A DNA stretch of 64,000 nt from Pontederia crassipes. Lineage: Eukaryota; Streptophyta; Magnoliopsida; Commelinales; Pontederiaceae. Position 1 is the stretch's first letter. Each line of letters begins with the position of its first letter. The position numbers were made by a program, and so were the translations under genes. Below the pieces are notes generated by a model. It had not been told where the DNA came from. It worked only from the letters and a program-made list of their open reading frames with translations, and did no database searches. Location of the stretch: contig CM060187.1 of NCBI GenBank assembly GCA_030549335.1, positions 50,674,203-50,738,202 on the forward strand. The letters are read 5' to 3'. This document shows positions 36,780-48,689 of the stretch, piece by piece.

Positions 36780-38747
36780 ACCTGCCTTCTGCTTCTATTT
36801 TAAGGGAAAGGAAGGATTTGTATTGTCCCATAAGAGATGATGTTTCCTTTTCGCTCGGGGCCTCGACAGTATATAGGAGTCGGCGGCCACATCTGGGTCT
36901 TCGTCCTCAGTGTCCGAAGAACGCGGCTCCGACATTAGTTGAGGTCCCTGTAAGGTAGCCGATATTTTTTCTACAAGCTCGAGATGTTTGTCCTGATGTC
37001 CCCGCAGAGTAGGTGCAGAGCAGGGGCTTTTAGGGCGAAGTGGTCGGGGAAGATGATCCGTCATGGTTGAGAGATAAGTGGGGATGGGGGGGACCGTGAC
37101 CGGAGATTGTGCGGTTTGTTGGGTGGAGACGGCGGGGGTAAGAGGAAGGGTTAGGGCTTCGGGAATGCTTTGTGGTTTAGGAGTAGTGGGTTTCATACAA
37201 TTGTAGGCACGTGGCATTCGCGGCACATAGCTGATCAGGAGGGAGATATAAGAGCCGTCGGATGGTTCAGAAATATCCGATGAAGGAGGTGCTTGGGTGT
37301 TTGGGTGAGGAAGGGGCATCTTTGGGTGGGTGACAGCTGTGTCATCACGTGTTAAGGAAGGAGCTAGAGTCTGCAGATCAACGCAACCCATGCCAGCCTG
37401 CACAATGTCAGTAACAGCCTGGGGGTTAGAGGTAACGTCTAAATTAGCAGCCAAACTTGAGTCACGTGACGAAGAGAGGTCCGTAGATCAACGGCATTGG
37501 TGATAGGATTGACAGCACGTGGAATCGTGCGTGCGCTGGAAGCTTCCGGATGCTGACGTAAGACAGGATCAGAAATAATCTCTCTCGGCTGCCGTGGTTG
37601 CAACTTCGCCGGCGGGCCGACGTTCCTGGATGTTGCATGCACATTCGACCGCATCCAGGTACCAAATAGAAGAATCCCGTCTTGCCCCATCGCAGTCGAA
37701 GGGCATGACTCAAGCCGATGTTCGATTATGCCACGCCTGAAACAAAACATTGGTAATCTGTCATAGCACACCTGCTGAAATGTTCTTACCTTGGTGGGTA
37801 GGTTGATCCACACTCCTTGTTTTACAGGCTTGGATAGATCAATTTCAATGCAGATTTTAGGTGTAGCATGGAGATGTTTGTCTCCACCGATCTCCACATG
37901 CAGCACCTTACCGAAAACCACTGCAATTCGGGAGATAGTTTCGCGGCCACACAATTCCCATGGGAGACCAGGCAAAGTGATCCATACCGGTGCCGTAGCG
38001 AGATGATTTTCAAACGAGCGAAAGTAAGGAGGTGGGATGGAAACATATAGCATGTGATTGTTCACCGACCATGGATTTCGCATTGGAACCTGCATTTTAT
38101 CATCTTAATTAGTAAATAAGAGCATAAAAAATGAGTTACCCAAATATTCAAGGCGTAGGTCTCTAGCTAATTTCCAAATATGAAGCAGTTCGATGTGAAG
38201 AGCGCCCAGATCTTCCGGCATCGAACCACCAAGAAGCCGACCGAGCAGGCAACGTTGTAGATCTTTAGATCGCACAGCAGTTTCATCAATAGAGATGGAA
38301 ACCTCCTCAGTAATAGCTTCTTTCAGAGACCGAAGCTAATTGGGTGAGATGTTAATCCTACTAGGAATGTGCGATTTGTTTTGTCCCTTTACAACATCTA
38401 ACCATGAAGCATGAGGAGAGGAAGAGGGGAGAGTGCTTGGAGGATACGTGGGGAGGGGGAGAATGCCAGGTAGAAGTGAGCTAGTAGCGACAGTGGAAGA
38501 TGTATTTGTTTGGGTTAAAGGAGAGGGTTGAGGGTGTGTGATTGGTTCAGTAGGAACGAAGGAGATTGCACCTGGTGCATAGAGAATGACCAGGTAGATC
38601 CACACGATCTCTAGCACCAATCTGCAAGGAGGCAGATGGAAGGAAAAGGGGGGTGGAGGAGGAAGAGGATGGAAAGGAGGAGGGATTGGAGGTATCTGGA
38701 GGTTTGGGAGGGGGCATGTTACTCGGAGGAGCCATGGGAGAAATCAT
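36780..38747 (-). pseudogene. LINE ORF1 (DUF4283-like nucleic-acid-binding protein), broken
   Basis: The Pro/Ser-rich N-terminus (38747-38336) is followed by a piece with VWITLPGLPWELCG and ICIEIDLSKPVKQGVW (38095-37439). That piece resembles the DUF4283 and zf-CCHC region of plant L1 ORF1, ending in CFRRGIIEHRLESC, a degenerate CCHC knuckle. A Pro-rich, then acidic and basic C-terminus (37454-36795) includes RPRAKRKHH, a possible nuclear signal. The three pieces are in different frames, so the ORF is disrupted between them. ORF1 proteins bind LINE RNA to form the retrotransposition particle. Confidence 0.7.
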
Positions 38748-38899
38748 AGTGCGGTGGCACTGCCGGTAGGGGTTACCGGAAGCGGCAAGGTGGCACCACC
38801 GGCAGGGAGTTGCCGGTGATGGAGTTCGTCGTAGAAAGATCTCTCTATTGCTTACTTCCTACAGCTTCTGGATTTTTTATTTTATCGATCTAGCAGTAG

Positions 38900-40660
38900 T
38901 GATGATTATCAGGCTTCCACCCTCTCTCCTCTCTCAACTTTCTCTTTCCTCTCATAATAATCAATAATTAACAATGCTCATCAAATGTACGCCAACCAAT
39001 AGAGTAATGTAGCACTGAATAGATGAATATAGTAAGAGCACAATAATTCAATAGATCAATAAAGAATATCAGAAAAGAGATCAAATACCAATCAATATCA
39101 ATTAACAATTAACAATAATTCATTATGTCATATCACTATGGCACTGTCCAATTTAATAATTTTAATTCAATATCAATATTAATGGTCATTAGCCAATAAC
39201 AATTTCCATCCGATTCGATGGGGCAGGAGCCAACACTAATCAACAATAATATCCGAATGACCATGATTCGATTAAATTCGATTCGACTTTCGTTCAATTC
39301 TATTCGATTCAATTCAATTAAATCTTTCGAGTATACAATACAATAGGAAGCGACCAGTCAATTAAGAAAAAACTCAACATCTCTTTCGTGTAGGGGATCA
39401 AGCCACAACAAGTCGCTCTCCAATAATAACATTAAACAATAATTCATGATGACGAGGGACCATGGCCAATCGTAGGACAATCCTTTTCTAAAAGATAACG
39501 TTTCAAACCTCTAGATACACTATCTGCCCCATACAATACAATAACAATATGGCTTAAGGGGCTTAGAGACAATCGGAGAACATTGAGACCCAACAGTTTT
39601 CATCTTTTATCTTATTTACCTAATAGACATACCTTTAATAATTCAATTTAGGTTAAACAAGGACACTATCATGGGAAACTACTATATCAATGTTATGATA
39701 AAATCACATGATCAGATGAAATAATAATATCAATAATCTCAAAATCAGATCTAAAAAGTATGGTGAGGTAATATTTGTTAATAATATGATCATGGATGAT
39801 TAGGAACGATTAACCATAATAAGCATTCTTTTATCCATAGTCAAATATTCAAAAATAATTTTTCTATCATTAGAACCTGGGCCCTGTTTGGCGACGACAA
39901 AAAACCTTTCGACAAGGTTAAAACCCGAGCCGAGTCTTTGATGAACCCATGTCAGATTGGTCGGTTCATCTTCAATGCGGTCGCACCGCACCTGAGCCGA
40001 GCCGAAACTAGAACTCGGGTAGGGTTTTACAACTCGGTCCAGTTTCGAATGCAACTCGGTTTGGATTTTATATAATCCGGGTTAGGCAGCATAGGACTCG
40101 ACCCGATTTCTGTCGTCGATGAAGAAATGAGTTTCGATGCGATTTTTCGATCATCATAATTATATGATATGATGTTTAAACAATGCATAATTCATATCAA
40201 TATATTCTCGGTACAAATGAGAAGGGAATATGGTTCCATATCACAAAAAATCGCCCCCATGAAAATTCTCCCTACGTACATAAAATTGGCTAAAACATCA
40301 ACTGCAATTCTCTTTTTGAAAAATTACACAAACGTCGAACTTGGCCGACGATTACTCCACGTCCGCGGCCACCACTTGGAAAATTCAAATTAAATCCGAA
40401 TTAACTTAATAATCGTATAAATATCTCCGTAACAATTTCACCTCTTCTGAAACACTATTTTCCAATAATTTTCATCAATTTCATAATTTAAAAATTATAT
40501 ATATTAAATAATGAATTTTTAGACCTTAATAATAAATAAAATATTTATTTATTTAACAAAAAATGATATATGATTTTATGGCAATGAAGGTTGGAGTGAA
40601 ATATTAAGTACTTCATCATTATTTGAGCACATCTCCAATTCAGTTTTTGTACATACACAC
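38900..40660. other. Spacer with decayed repeats
   Basis: No gene is supported. The region 38940-39700 is rich in CAATAATTAAC- and GATTCGATT-type short repeats. The region 39880-40110 is GC-richer, opening with GGGCCCTGTTTGGC, a form common at MITE ends, but I found no partner end. Confidence 0.4.
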
Positions 40661-40674
40661 ACACATATATATGG

Positions 40675-41548
40675 ATATAATGTGCATGCTACCTCGTCTA
40701 CTAGTAGCACCGTCAGACGCATTGATTTTAATCGTCCGATTGCGTATCGACGGTGGATCCTGCAAAACGCCTGGACCGGTTATTTAAGAGGAGTCTAAGT
40801 AGTTTTTTTTGTCCAAACAAATGAATCGGTCGAGCGCATTTTCTCCTCCAAGAAATGAGCAATCTTTGATGATCCACCCCTCTGAATCATACATTCTGTT
40901 CTACGCGATCAAAGACTGAGATGCTAGCCACTCAGCTTAAGAATGACATTGCCAGGATTTATTTTCTCCCCGTCCTCCTGTAAGCCCCAATCATTGCTGG
41001 GATGTAGCTATTATTGTGCCCGAGTTTTTCCTAATTTCCTCTTCTTCTCTCCGCTGATGTTCTCTTGTTCCATTCGCCGCTGACGTTGCCTATCATCCCT
41101 CTATCGATGCCATCGCTGACATTGCCTGTTGTCGCTGTACGATCGCCGTTGTTTGTCATCACTCTACCGCCATTGATGTTGCCTGTCATCGCTCTATCTT
41201 ATTGCAATAGGCGCTATTTTTTCTATTTCGCCAATATTTGCAACCACTTTGCTTTTGCCCTAATTTCTCATTTTTTTTATGTGCGTCTGTCATCGCGGCT
41301 CAGTTGTTGTTCTCGTCGTAGGAGTTCGCGCAATATGTAGTACCTCAGCACTTCAAGCAGCAACTTCTCCAACTTTATAGGGCATATCAATACGTGCTTC
41401 TTGATCCGATTCATGTGTTTGGACAAAAAACCTGTTAAACTCCTCTTACCAAGCCGATTTAGGTGTTTTGCGGGATCGAGCATCCATCTGCAATCGAGCG
41501 GTCAGAACTAATGCGCCTGACGGTGCTACCAGGAGGTAGCATGCGCAT

Positions 41549-41553
<5 letters not shown>
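40675..41553. repeat. Long-inverted-repeat (foldback/MULE-like) element
   Basis: The left arm (about 40675-40850) and the inverse of the right arm (about 41380-41553) share ATAATG(T/C)GCATGCTACC, TAGCACCGTCAG(A/G)CGCAT, GCAAAAC(G/A)CCT, AAGAGGAG and TTTTTTGTCCAAACA(A/C)ATG. Arms are about 160 bp at roughly three-quarters identity. The ends lie in TA-rich DNA, so a target duplication cannot be told. Long inverted repeats without a transposase suggest a non-autonomous Mutator-like or foldback element. Confidence 0.7.
41068..41205. repeat. Degenerate minisatellite inside the foldback element
   Basis: Three to four units of about 35-50 bp built on CGCTGACRTTGCCTRTYRTC, ending near CTCTAYCG. The open frame across it (41065-41340) is a by-product. 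Confidence 0.6.
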
Positions 41554-41584
<31 letters not shown>

Positions 41585-41624
41585 TAATTGTTTTCAGTGG
41601 TAGAACTGAAATTTGAGTTCTTAT

Positions 41625-41650
<26 letters not shown>
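41552..41650. repeat. Two (AT)n microsatellites
   Basis: AT runs at about 41548-41580 and 41624-41650 flank the first copy of the 43-bp duplication. Confidence 0.9.
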
Positions 41651-41655
<5 letters not shown>

Positions 41656-41694
41656 TAATTGTTTTCAGTGGTAGAACTGAAATTTGAGTTCTTA
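41581..41694. repeat. Tandem duplication with 43-bp identical core
   Basis: ACACTAATTG, then TCAGTGGTAGAACTGAA and TTGAGTTCTTA, occurs at 41581-41623 and again, identical, at 41652-41694. The period is 71 bp, and an AT microsatellite fills the rest of each unit. Confidence 0.95.
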
Positions 41695-41699
41695 ACTAA

Positions 41700-43838
41700 T
41701 GCACATAACTAACGATGTAGAAGTTGAATAGTGAGTAAAATAGCGAATGAACATTACTGATCAATCTCAACATCTCTCCTCCAATCATTAATTATATATC
41801 AACGATATTTAATTTAAATTTATCTAACACCGATATTTAATAAGAAACGAGTTAATTAATTAACAAAAGAAGCCGACTCATTAATTAGATTAATCCAACA
41901 GTGTATTGGTTCGTGATATGCGCATTAAACATCAATTGATATATTATTCTCGAGTTGCATGTGGACTAATTACTGTGAACAGACATCTCACATATTCCTC
42001 ACATCGTTTTGTCTGAATGCAGAATCCAATCTGTATCAAACCCCCCATTCCATTCCCAACCCCCCTTTTACTTTTTGCCTGCCCTTATTTATTTATGCTC
42101 TCGAGACCGTTAATTTATGCCTGCAACTTCTGCGTTTAGAAGCCCTTTTTTAAAAGTAACAAAAGAAAAAAAAAAGTCATTTAATTATTGGGGAGAGGTT
42201 TGATTCGGAATCCACATTGGATTGACCCCCTCCGTTGTTTAATCCACCCCTGGAAACAAAACAATTATTATTCCAAGTTAATTAATATTTCCCACTCTCG
42301 CACTTTAATATATTAATCCAACAAGCTCATAATTTATATTATGGCGTCTAGAAGCGCGTGCTTACTTTAATTTGTTGCCATGCCTTCTTTTCCAAGTCAT
42401 GACAAGTTAATGAGTCTAATTCGTTACGGATATTAAGGAAGAGATGAGAAGGAACGCCACGTTAATTAGGCGAAGAAAAAAAAATATACATCAAAGAAGC
42501 GTATTAGATAGATAGCTCAAATGAAGCATGCATGTGGAAAGAAGCATGCATGTGGGTTGGGTGGTAATTACCAATTATAAAAACCCAACAAAAGACCTTT
42601 CGCAAGTCCCGAAGAGGATCCGATAAAATCCGACGCCCATTTGGCCAAAGTTGGTCCACTTGTTTTAATTTCTTTAACTGTTATTAATTAATGGGTAAAC
42701 GTCACATTAAGGTTGGCTTTTTACTCGACAAAGCGCCACACACCGCATTAAAAACTATTCAACGCATCGCCCCCACCAAGATCCCCCTTGTCTCGTGCCA
42801 ACTTCACCTTCATATTAATACTTTGTATTTTTTATTTGCCTTCGTTCGATGCCTAAAAAGCAATGTGGTTTAATTATAAGATATTAATAGTTATACGTAT
42901 TATTCATCTATTAAATTAGTTTATCATTAAGTTTAATTAATTCGATAAGTCATTCATATAGTGTATTTAACAATAATAAGTAATGCTCCAAATAAATTTT
43001 TTTCCTTCACAAAAATTTGAAATAAATTTTCTAAAATTGAATGCATATTATATGATAAAAATTTATCACTTCTGAGTCTTAAAAGATATAAATTTATTGT
43101 AAATCACTAGTAAAGTAAAAAATAAGTTCGGTGATAAAAATGCATTCTAAAATATATTTTTAATAGTATTAATGTGATTAGAAACGCGTACTAACGTAAC
43201 GACTAACTCAAAGTATATGCTTCTTGCATCATAAAATATAACGACTCCATATTAAATACCAATCATACTAATGAATAGTTCTGGATGGGCAAAGTACTGA
43301 TCATGAACTTATAAATAACTTTTTTTTTATTTTACAAAATGTGTTTTAAATTTGTGTGAATTTATGCGGATCAAAATTTCAAAAGGAACATACACCAATG
43401 CCGGAATAAAATGACTGATGCATGATTGGTGCATATATCACACATTTAATTTTAATTTTGAGAGTTTCATGCTTGTGTTAAATACTTTTCTCGAAACGAA
43501 ATAAGGATTTGAGATTATGAACAGGTAATAATATTAAAATTTTAAATCTAATCAGTTCACCAGCATCAGCAAAAGTCGATGCCAACTCTCTATATATTTA
43601 TTCCTGACACAGACAAAAAAAAAAGGAAAGGATAAAAAAGATAAATAAAAAAGAGACATGATTCCTCCACGGCTGGATAATGTTACAAGCCTGAGGAGCA
43701 TTTAGTCACTGTTGCATGCGGCTGCCTCTTCATGGATCATACCTCGCCTTCTTTTGCCATTATCTATCAATACTTTTTTCCCTCTGCATCTTTATCTTGT
43801 AAAACCAAGACAAGTATTTTTTCTTCTTCTTTTTTAAT
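41700..43838. other. Gene-free spacer
   Basis: No coding frame of substance. The only ordered item is the GAAGCATGCATGTGG pair listed separately. Confidence 0.5.
42523..42555. repeat. Direct repeat of GAAGCATGCATGTGG
   Basis: Two identical 15-mers, 18 bp apart, each holding a CATGCATG (RY-type) core. RY motifs bind B3 seed regulators in promoters, but no gene start is seen nearby, so any role is open. Confidence 0.7.
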
Positions 43839-43840
43839 CT

Positions 43841-43868
43841 CCCCCCCCCCCCCCCCCCCCCCCCCCCC
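43841..43868. repeat. Poly-C tract, 28 bp
   Basis: An uninterrupted run of C in AT-rich spacer after a pyrimidine-rich stretch. Confidence 0.95.
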
Positions 43869-46430
43869 AAATTATTAGATATAACGTATACTACAGTGGT
43901 GTGCTTTTTCCTTTTTCCTTCAAAGGACGGCCAAATGATTTGTATCAGAAAATGTAAGTAATAACTATGAAAATATGGAGTAAGTGTGACTTCATTCTTA
44001 CCTAAATAGAGGTTTAGAATTTGACTTTTTGTGAATATAAAAAAATTTTATTGATAATTTCATCTGGAGCCGCGGAGCAACTTTATCGAATTAAATGAAA
44101 ATGACGGGACCAACCTTTACAATGCGCATATCACTAACGTCATGCAAATGATCATCGACTCCGCTTTTCAAACACAAAGCTGAGTACCTAAAAAATAAAA
44201 AATATGATCCAAATTTAACTATTGCGACACATTTTATTTCTGAAATTAATGACAATGGCATGGTAAGAAAAAAATTGGATATATAAGTGATGCAAAAATT
44301 TTCAATGTCGGCAAAAAAAATGAATACACGAGCTTCAAAAAAATCACGTAGCAGAAAAACAAATAGACAAATTGATCGCATCAGTAAAAACTTCTTGTTT
44401 TACAAATTATATATTCTTTATTTTCTGATTGCCTTCGTAATATATATTAAAATCAGATCACTCGATTGATATACGTCCTTCAGAATGAAGTTTTGCCTAC
44501 AAATAATTTCGTTCGACAACTTTTGATTACTTCTTACTCGTCGCAAAGATTCAACGAGATGTAAAAAAAAAAAAAACAAAGATGTGGACGTGGTAGATCA
44601 ATGGAAAACTTAAATGTATTCGTCTTGTTTCATAAATTATTATTTTCCTTTTTAAAACTTTTTTTTTGGAGTAATGGGAACAAAAAAAAAGATGGCACAA
44701 ACTTTGTTCCACGTCCTGACCGCGCATGCGGCGGTCGCAAGATAATTGACGTAGATGTCCATATTTTTCTCTCCATTCGTTTTTGGCCGGGGGCTCTCGA
44801 CAAGGAACGGTTCAAAGTTTGCATGCGTTATCATTCAACGGTTTTGATGCGTTGCATGCATGGCCAAGTCCTTCCATCGAGTTTATTATTTCCATGATTT
44901 GACGAGATGAGTGACGAGTGGATGGGAGGAGTCTATCAATTTTTTTAGAACGACAAGGCACATCACTGTGTCCACTTCCCATCACGCCACTGCATCGTTT
45001 ACCCATTTTTTTAAAAAACATTTTAACCACGGTGTCCCCTTTTTAAAGACCGGACGTCATTATCAGAAAAAAATACGTAAATCAAGTTTAATTTTTAAAA
45101 TAAAAATGTATTAACAATATTTCAAAAAATTTAGTTAAAAATTTTAAAAGTCTGGAACTATGAGTATAAGAAAAAAAATTAAAAAATCAGAAATATTAAA
45201 TAACTGACACTACATAATTTTTTTATTAAAAAATTTAGGCGATTTTTAAATTTAAAAGAAGCATCGGAGGACAGATAAGTTCCACCTACATAATTAAAGT
45301 TATATAATACCCGACAAGCATAATAGGTATCACATAATACATTATAGATAATTTATGTAAGTCATAAATGGTAATATTAAAATATAAAATATGTGATTGA
45401 ATTGATTTACGAAATAAAACACCTCTTAATATTATCAAATTTCTTATGATTATAAAATGTAGGAGTCCAAGAAATTGGATATTTTTTTAAAAACTAACCA
45501 CGATCTGTTTAATAGAAAAAAATTCATTCAACGCCTACCCTTTCACCCCTGATTGAAACATAATATTCATCTTTTAAAGCACACCTCAATTATATGTTTT
45601 TTTCAAAGAATTCAAATTTCATATGATTCTCAATTGCAATAATACATCCATTTTAGAATCCGTGATCACCTCAATCAATCCAACTTTTTTCCAATTTATT
45701 TTCTAAACTTTTATTTTTTTTAAAAAAATCACCAATTACGACATGATTTTTTGATAAAAAATTTAAGAAAAATATGATTGACTATGATTAAAATTTAAAA
45801 AGTATTTCTGCACAAAATAACCTTAATATAAATGTATATTAAAAGTCATTATATAATGCTATTCCATATTCATTCATATTATTGCCATCTTTTAGCGGTC
45901 TATATTAAATTACTATTATATAAATAATAAATATGTGCATTTGGAGGAAATCTTAATAAGACGATATTCAAGTTAACATTATTTATAATTAAAAACATTA
46001 GAAATTTATTTAAAAATATCAATTTAAATATTTTTTATATTATTTTTTTTAATATATATGTAGGATCTTACGTCCTCTCATCTGATCTTATGATATTCAA
46101 TCTTATGGACATATTCCGATCTCGATCCTTGCTTTTCTCACTCACATGGTATAGAAAAATTAGAGCAATCGTAAACGCAAAAAAATAAATTAATAATTAA
46201 AAAATAATGCTCTCCTCTTCATTATCTTCAAACAAGAGAGGCATGGATGATAATGTTCATGCAAAAGGATGTTTTCCTTCTATTTTTTAATGTTTGTATA
46301 TTTTTATAATAGTTTTTATAAAGATGAAAATGATATCATACATTAGAGCTGAGGGACCATTATTCAAACAAAAAAAATGGAGACGACTGATATATATTGG
46401 CCCTACTTGTAGGATCATGAAAAATTTTAC
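43869..46430. other. AT-rich spacer
   Basis: No supported gene. A GC-richer patch at 44690-44900 includes the inverted repeat GACCGC / GCGGTC around 44717-44735. The frames across it show no domain. Confidence 0.45.
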
Positions 46431-46437
46431 ACACACA

Positions 46438-46439
46438 AC

Positions 46440-46473
<34 letters not shown>

Positions 46474-46474
46474 A
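46438..46474. repeat. (TA)n(TG)n microsatellite
   Basis: About 12 TA units followed by about 6 TG units. Confidence 0.9.
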
Positions 46475-46860
46475 TGTTGGCGCTCATGGGAGGTTGGGGG
46501 ACGGACACAACAACGACGCTCATGGGGGAGGAGGGGAGGAAGAAGTTGCAATGGTGGAGTGTCGGCAATGTTGCTCTGAAGGAAGGGAGGGAGGAGGAGG
46601 TTTGCAGAGGTGGGGTGTCGGTGACAATGCTCGAAGGGGAGGAGAGTGCTGACGACGACGCTCGGAGGGGAGGTTGGAGAGGTGCGACGTCTGCGAAGAT
46701 ATGCCTCAATATCGGAGGATCGACAACGACAGACGTCGAAGGGTCACCATATCAAAAGAAGAGGGGATGTTGGGAGGCAGCATTCATATGGGAGGATGGT
46801 AGGCCGATCTGGACTGTTCGCTCAATCCAATGGTTCGTATTAGAAGCGTTGCACAAAGTT
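46475..46860. other. G-rich low-complexity island
   Basis: Purine-rich sequence with repeated GGGAGG, GGGGAGGAG and ACAACGACG-like words. Its bias creates the 212-codon plus-strand frame 46294-46932. There is no recognisable domain, so a decayed repeat is likelier than a gene. Confidence 0.5.
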
Positions 46861-48005
46861 GCACATAAGGAATGTTACACTCCATTAATTTCACACACAC
46901 ACATATATGTATATATAGGAAAAAAAATATAGGTGTTCCCTACCTCATATTGTTCTCTATCTTCTTCACCCAATTGTGATAACTATTTGAGAGATTCAAT
47001 CGTGAACATTGCCATACATCAAAATTGTATGACATTTTTATATGTCCATTGCCATACACCTTTTTGTCCAATTTGTCTTCCTAACTTTTTCTTATTGAAC
47101 GACACTACTAATATGATAATCTCTTAGTTATGAGTTGTGATAATATATATACGGTAAAATGAGCACGAGAAGTATTTTTTTGCTTCACGCCGTATGAAAC
47201 AAAATCTCACTCTAACGACTTAGAAGAAAGCACACGAGCTAAATGGTACATATGCGATTGGGCCATCATACAAAATCTCACGAGAGTTTGATCCTCTATC
47301 TCTCCCCTCTCACATCTCTCATCTCTCCCCATCTCAAACGTGATATGTCCTTCCTCCTTCCGGTGAGTGCAACAGACATTCCTCTTCTTCAAGATCGTAC
47401 TGTGTGTGTGTGTGAGAGAGAGAGAAGGGCTTCCGCATTTGTTTCATCTCCTCTCTTGTAGCTAAGAACCCATCACCACCACAGCTACCTTCATGGCCAC
47501 CACTGCTATTGGCACTAAATTAGACGAGCGTCTCCACATGAACCGATCCATAGATAAAGGGAAATAAAGATATTAGATCAGAGAATATCATATTTCTCAT
47601 CGTTCGTCGCCCTAGACTCGCAGATGAATGCTCGAGATGCCACGCGACCCGGTAAGGAGTAAGGACGCTTTGTATATTCATTTTAATTATATGGTTTAAT
47701 GTTTGTGTTACCCTTTTAAGGGTATCACCATTGTACCCCCTATTAATCAACATCCAATTTATAATGAATGATTGGATTGATTAATTGGATATTTTTTATC
47801 CACTATATATCATGAATTGGACAATAATTAATAGAAATATGATGGTGCCACCGTTTAAAGTAGGTAGTACAATTATTTTTTTTCATATATATATATATAT
47901 ATAATTTGACAATTCGCCATTATTTATTTCACTCTCTTGAAACTCCATGGGAATGGGAAAGTGTTGCACGCTTAAAATTGTGGCACATATAAATTATATG
48001 ATTCA
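46861..48005. other. Spacer with (TG)n(AG)n at 47400-47425
   Basis: No gene is recognised. There is a pyrimidine-rich block at 47290-47350 and a short TG/AG microsatellite. Confidence 0.45.
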
Positions 48006-48007
48006 AT

Positions 48008-48686
48008 ATGAATGTGTTTGGATAGAAAATTTTAAGTTTTCATTAGTTCCCGAGAACTAATCAATTAAATGAAAAATTTTTGGTTTTGTATTTGAATAAA
48101 AATATATTGACGAGGATTTAAAAAGTTGATTTGATAGATAAATTTTAGTAGGTGTTTGGATAAAAAGCAAAAACTAAGGATATAATTTATTATTTTATGA
48201 CTTATAAAATTATAGTAAATTAAAATATTATGTATTTATTTAGTTAAAATAATAATTACTAGCATATAAGTTTTATTAATTTAAAATTTATTAAAAATAA
48301 GTTGTGTCATAATACGTTAATATTATTTTTGATTAATTTTTTCATGCATTATTAATATGATAATTTATGAAAAATATTTATATCAAGTTAAAGATATTTT
48401 ATAAGTTGAATGATAATTTATTAATAAAATAATATTAAAAAAGCTTAATAAATAATATTGATATTAAATAATAATTAATAATATTTTATTAATTAAAATA
48501 TAATAAAAAATAATGAGAAAAAATTAGAAGAACAAAACAAAAGTTCTCGTAAGAACTCAAAGTTCTCCTTGCATGTCATGTGATTAGAATTGACAAGAAG
48601 TTTTTAATTTTTAGTGATGTTTAATAGAACTTATGAGACTAAGCCAAATTCTGACTCTTAGTTCTCGTGCCAAACACTTCCTATTA
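48008..48686. mobile_element. Possible MITE-like element
   Basis: Begins near GAATGTGTTTGGATAG and ends near CGTGCCAAACACTTCC, giving short inverted GTGTTTGG ends. GTTC-CGAGAAC-like words lie inside each end and the middle is AT-rich. The target duplication is not clear. Confidence 0.4.
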
Positions 48687-48689
48687 CAA

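Larger units (their letters stand above)
32575..38900 (-). mobile_element. L1-type non-LTR retrotransposon (LINE) with RNase H domain, nearly full length, broken
   Basis: Read on the minus strand, it has a GC-rich leader (about 38760-38880), an ORF1 region and an ORF2 with endonuclease, reverse transcriptase, zinc-knuckle-like and RNase H parts in the plant L1 order. The reading frame is broken several times in both ORFs. Near 32575-32585 a short A-run on the element strand may be the 3' end. No target duplication could be found, so both limits are approximate. It spans 6.3 kb of the gene-poor central region. Confidence 0.85.

Noticed and set aside
39880-40110. Complete MITE opening GGGCCCTGTTTGG
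   Set aside because: No inverted partner end or target duplication was seen.
46294-46932. 212-codon plus-strand open frame
   Set aside because: It is made of microsatellite and G-rich low-complexity DNA, with no domain, no splice context and poor codon character.
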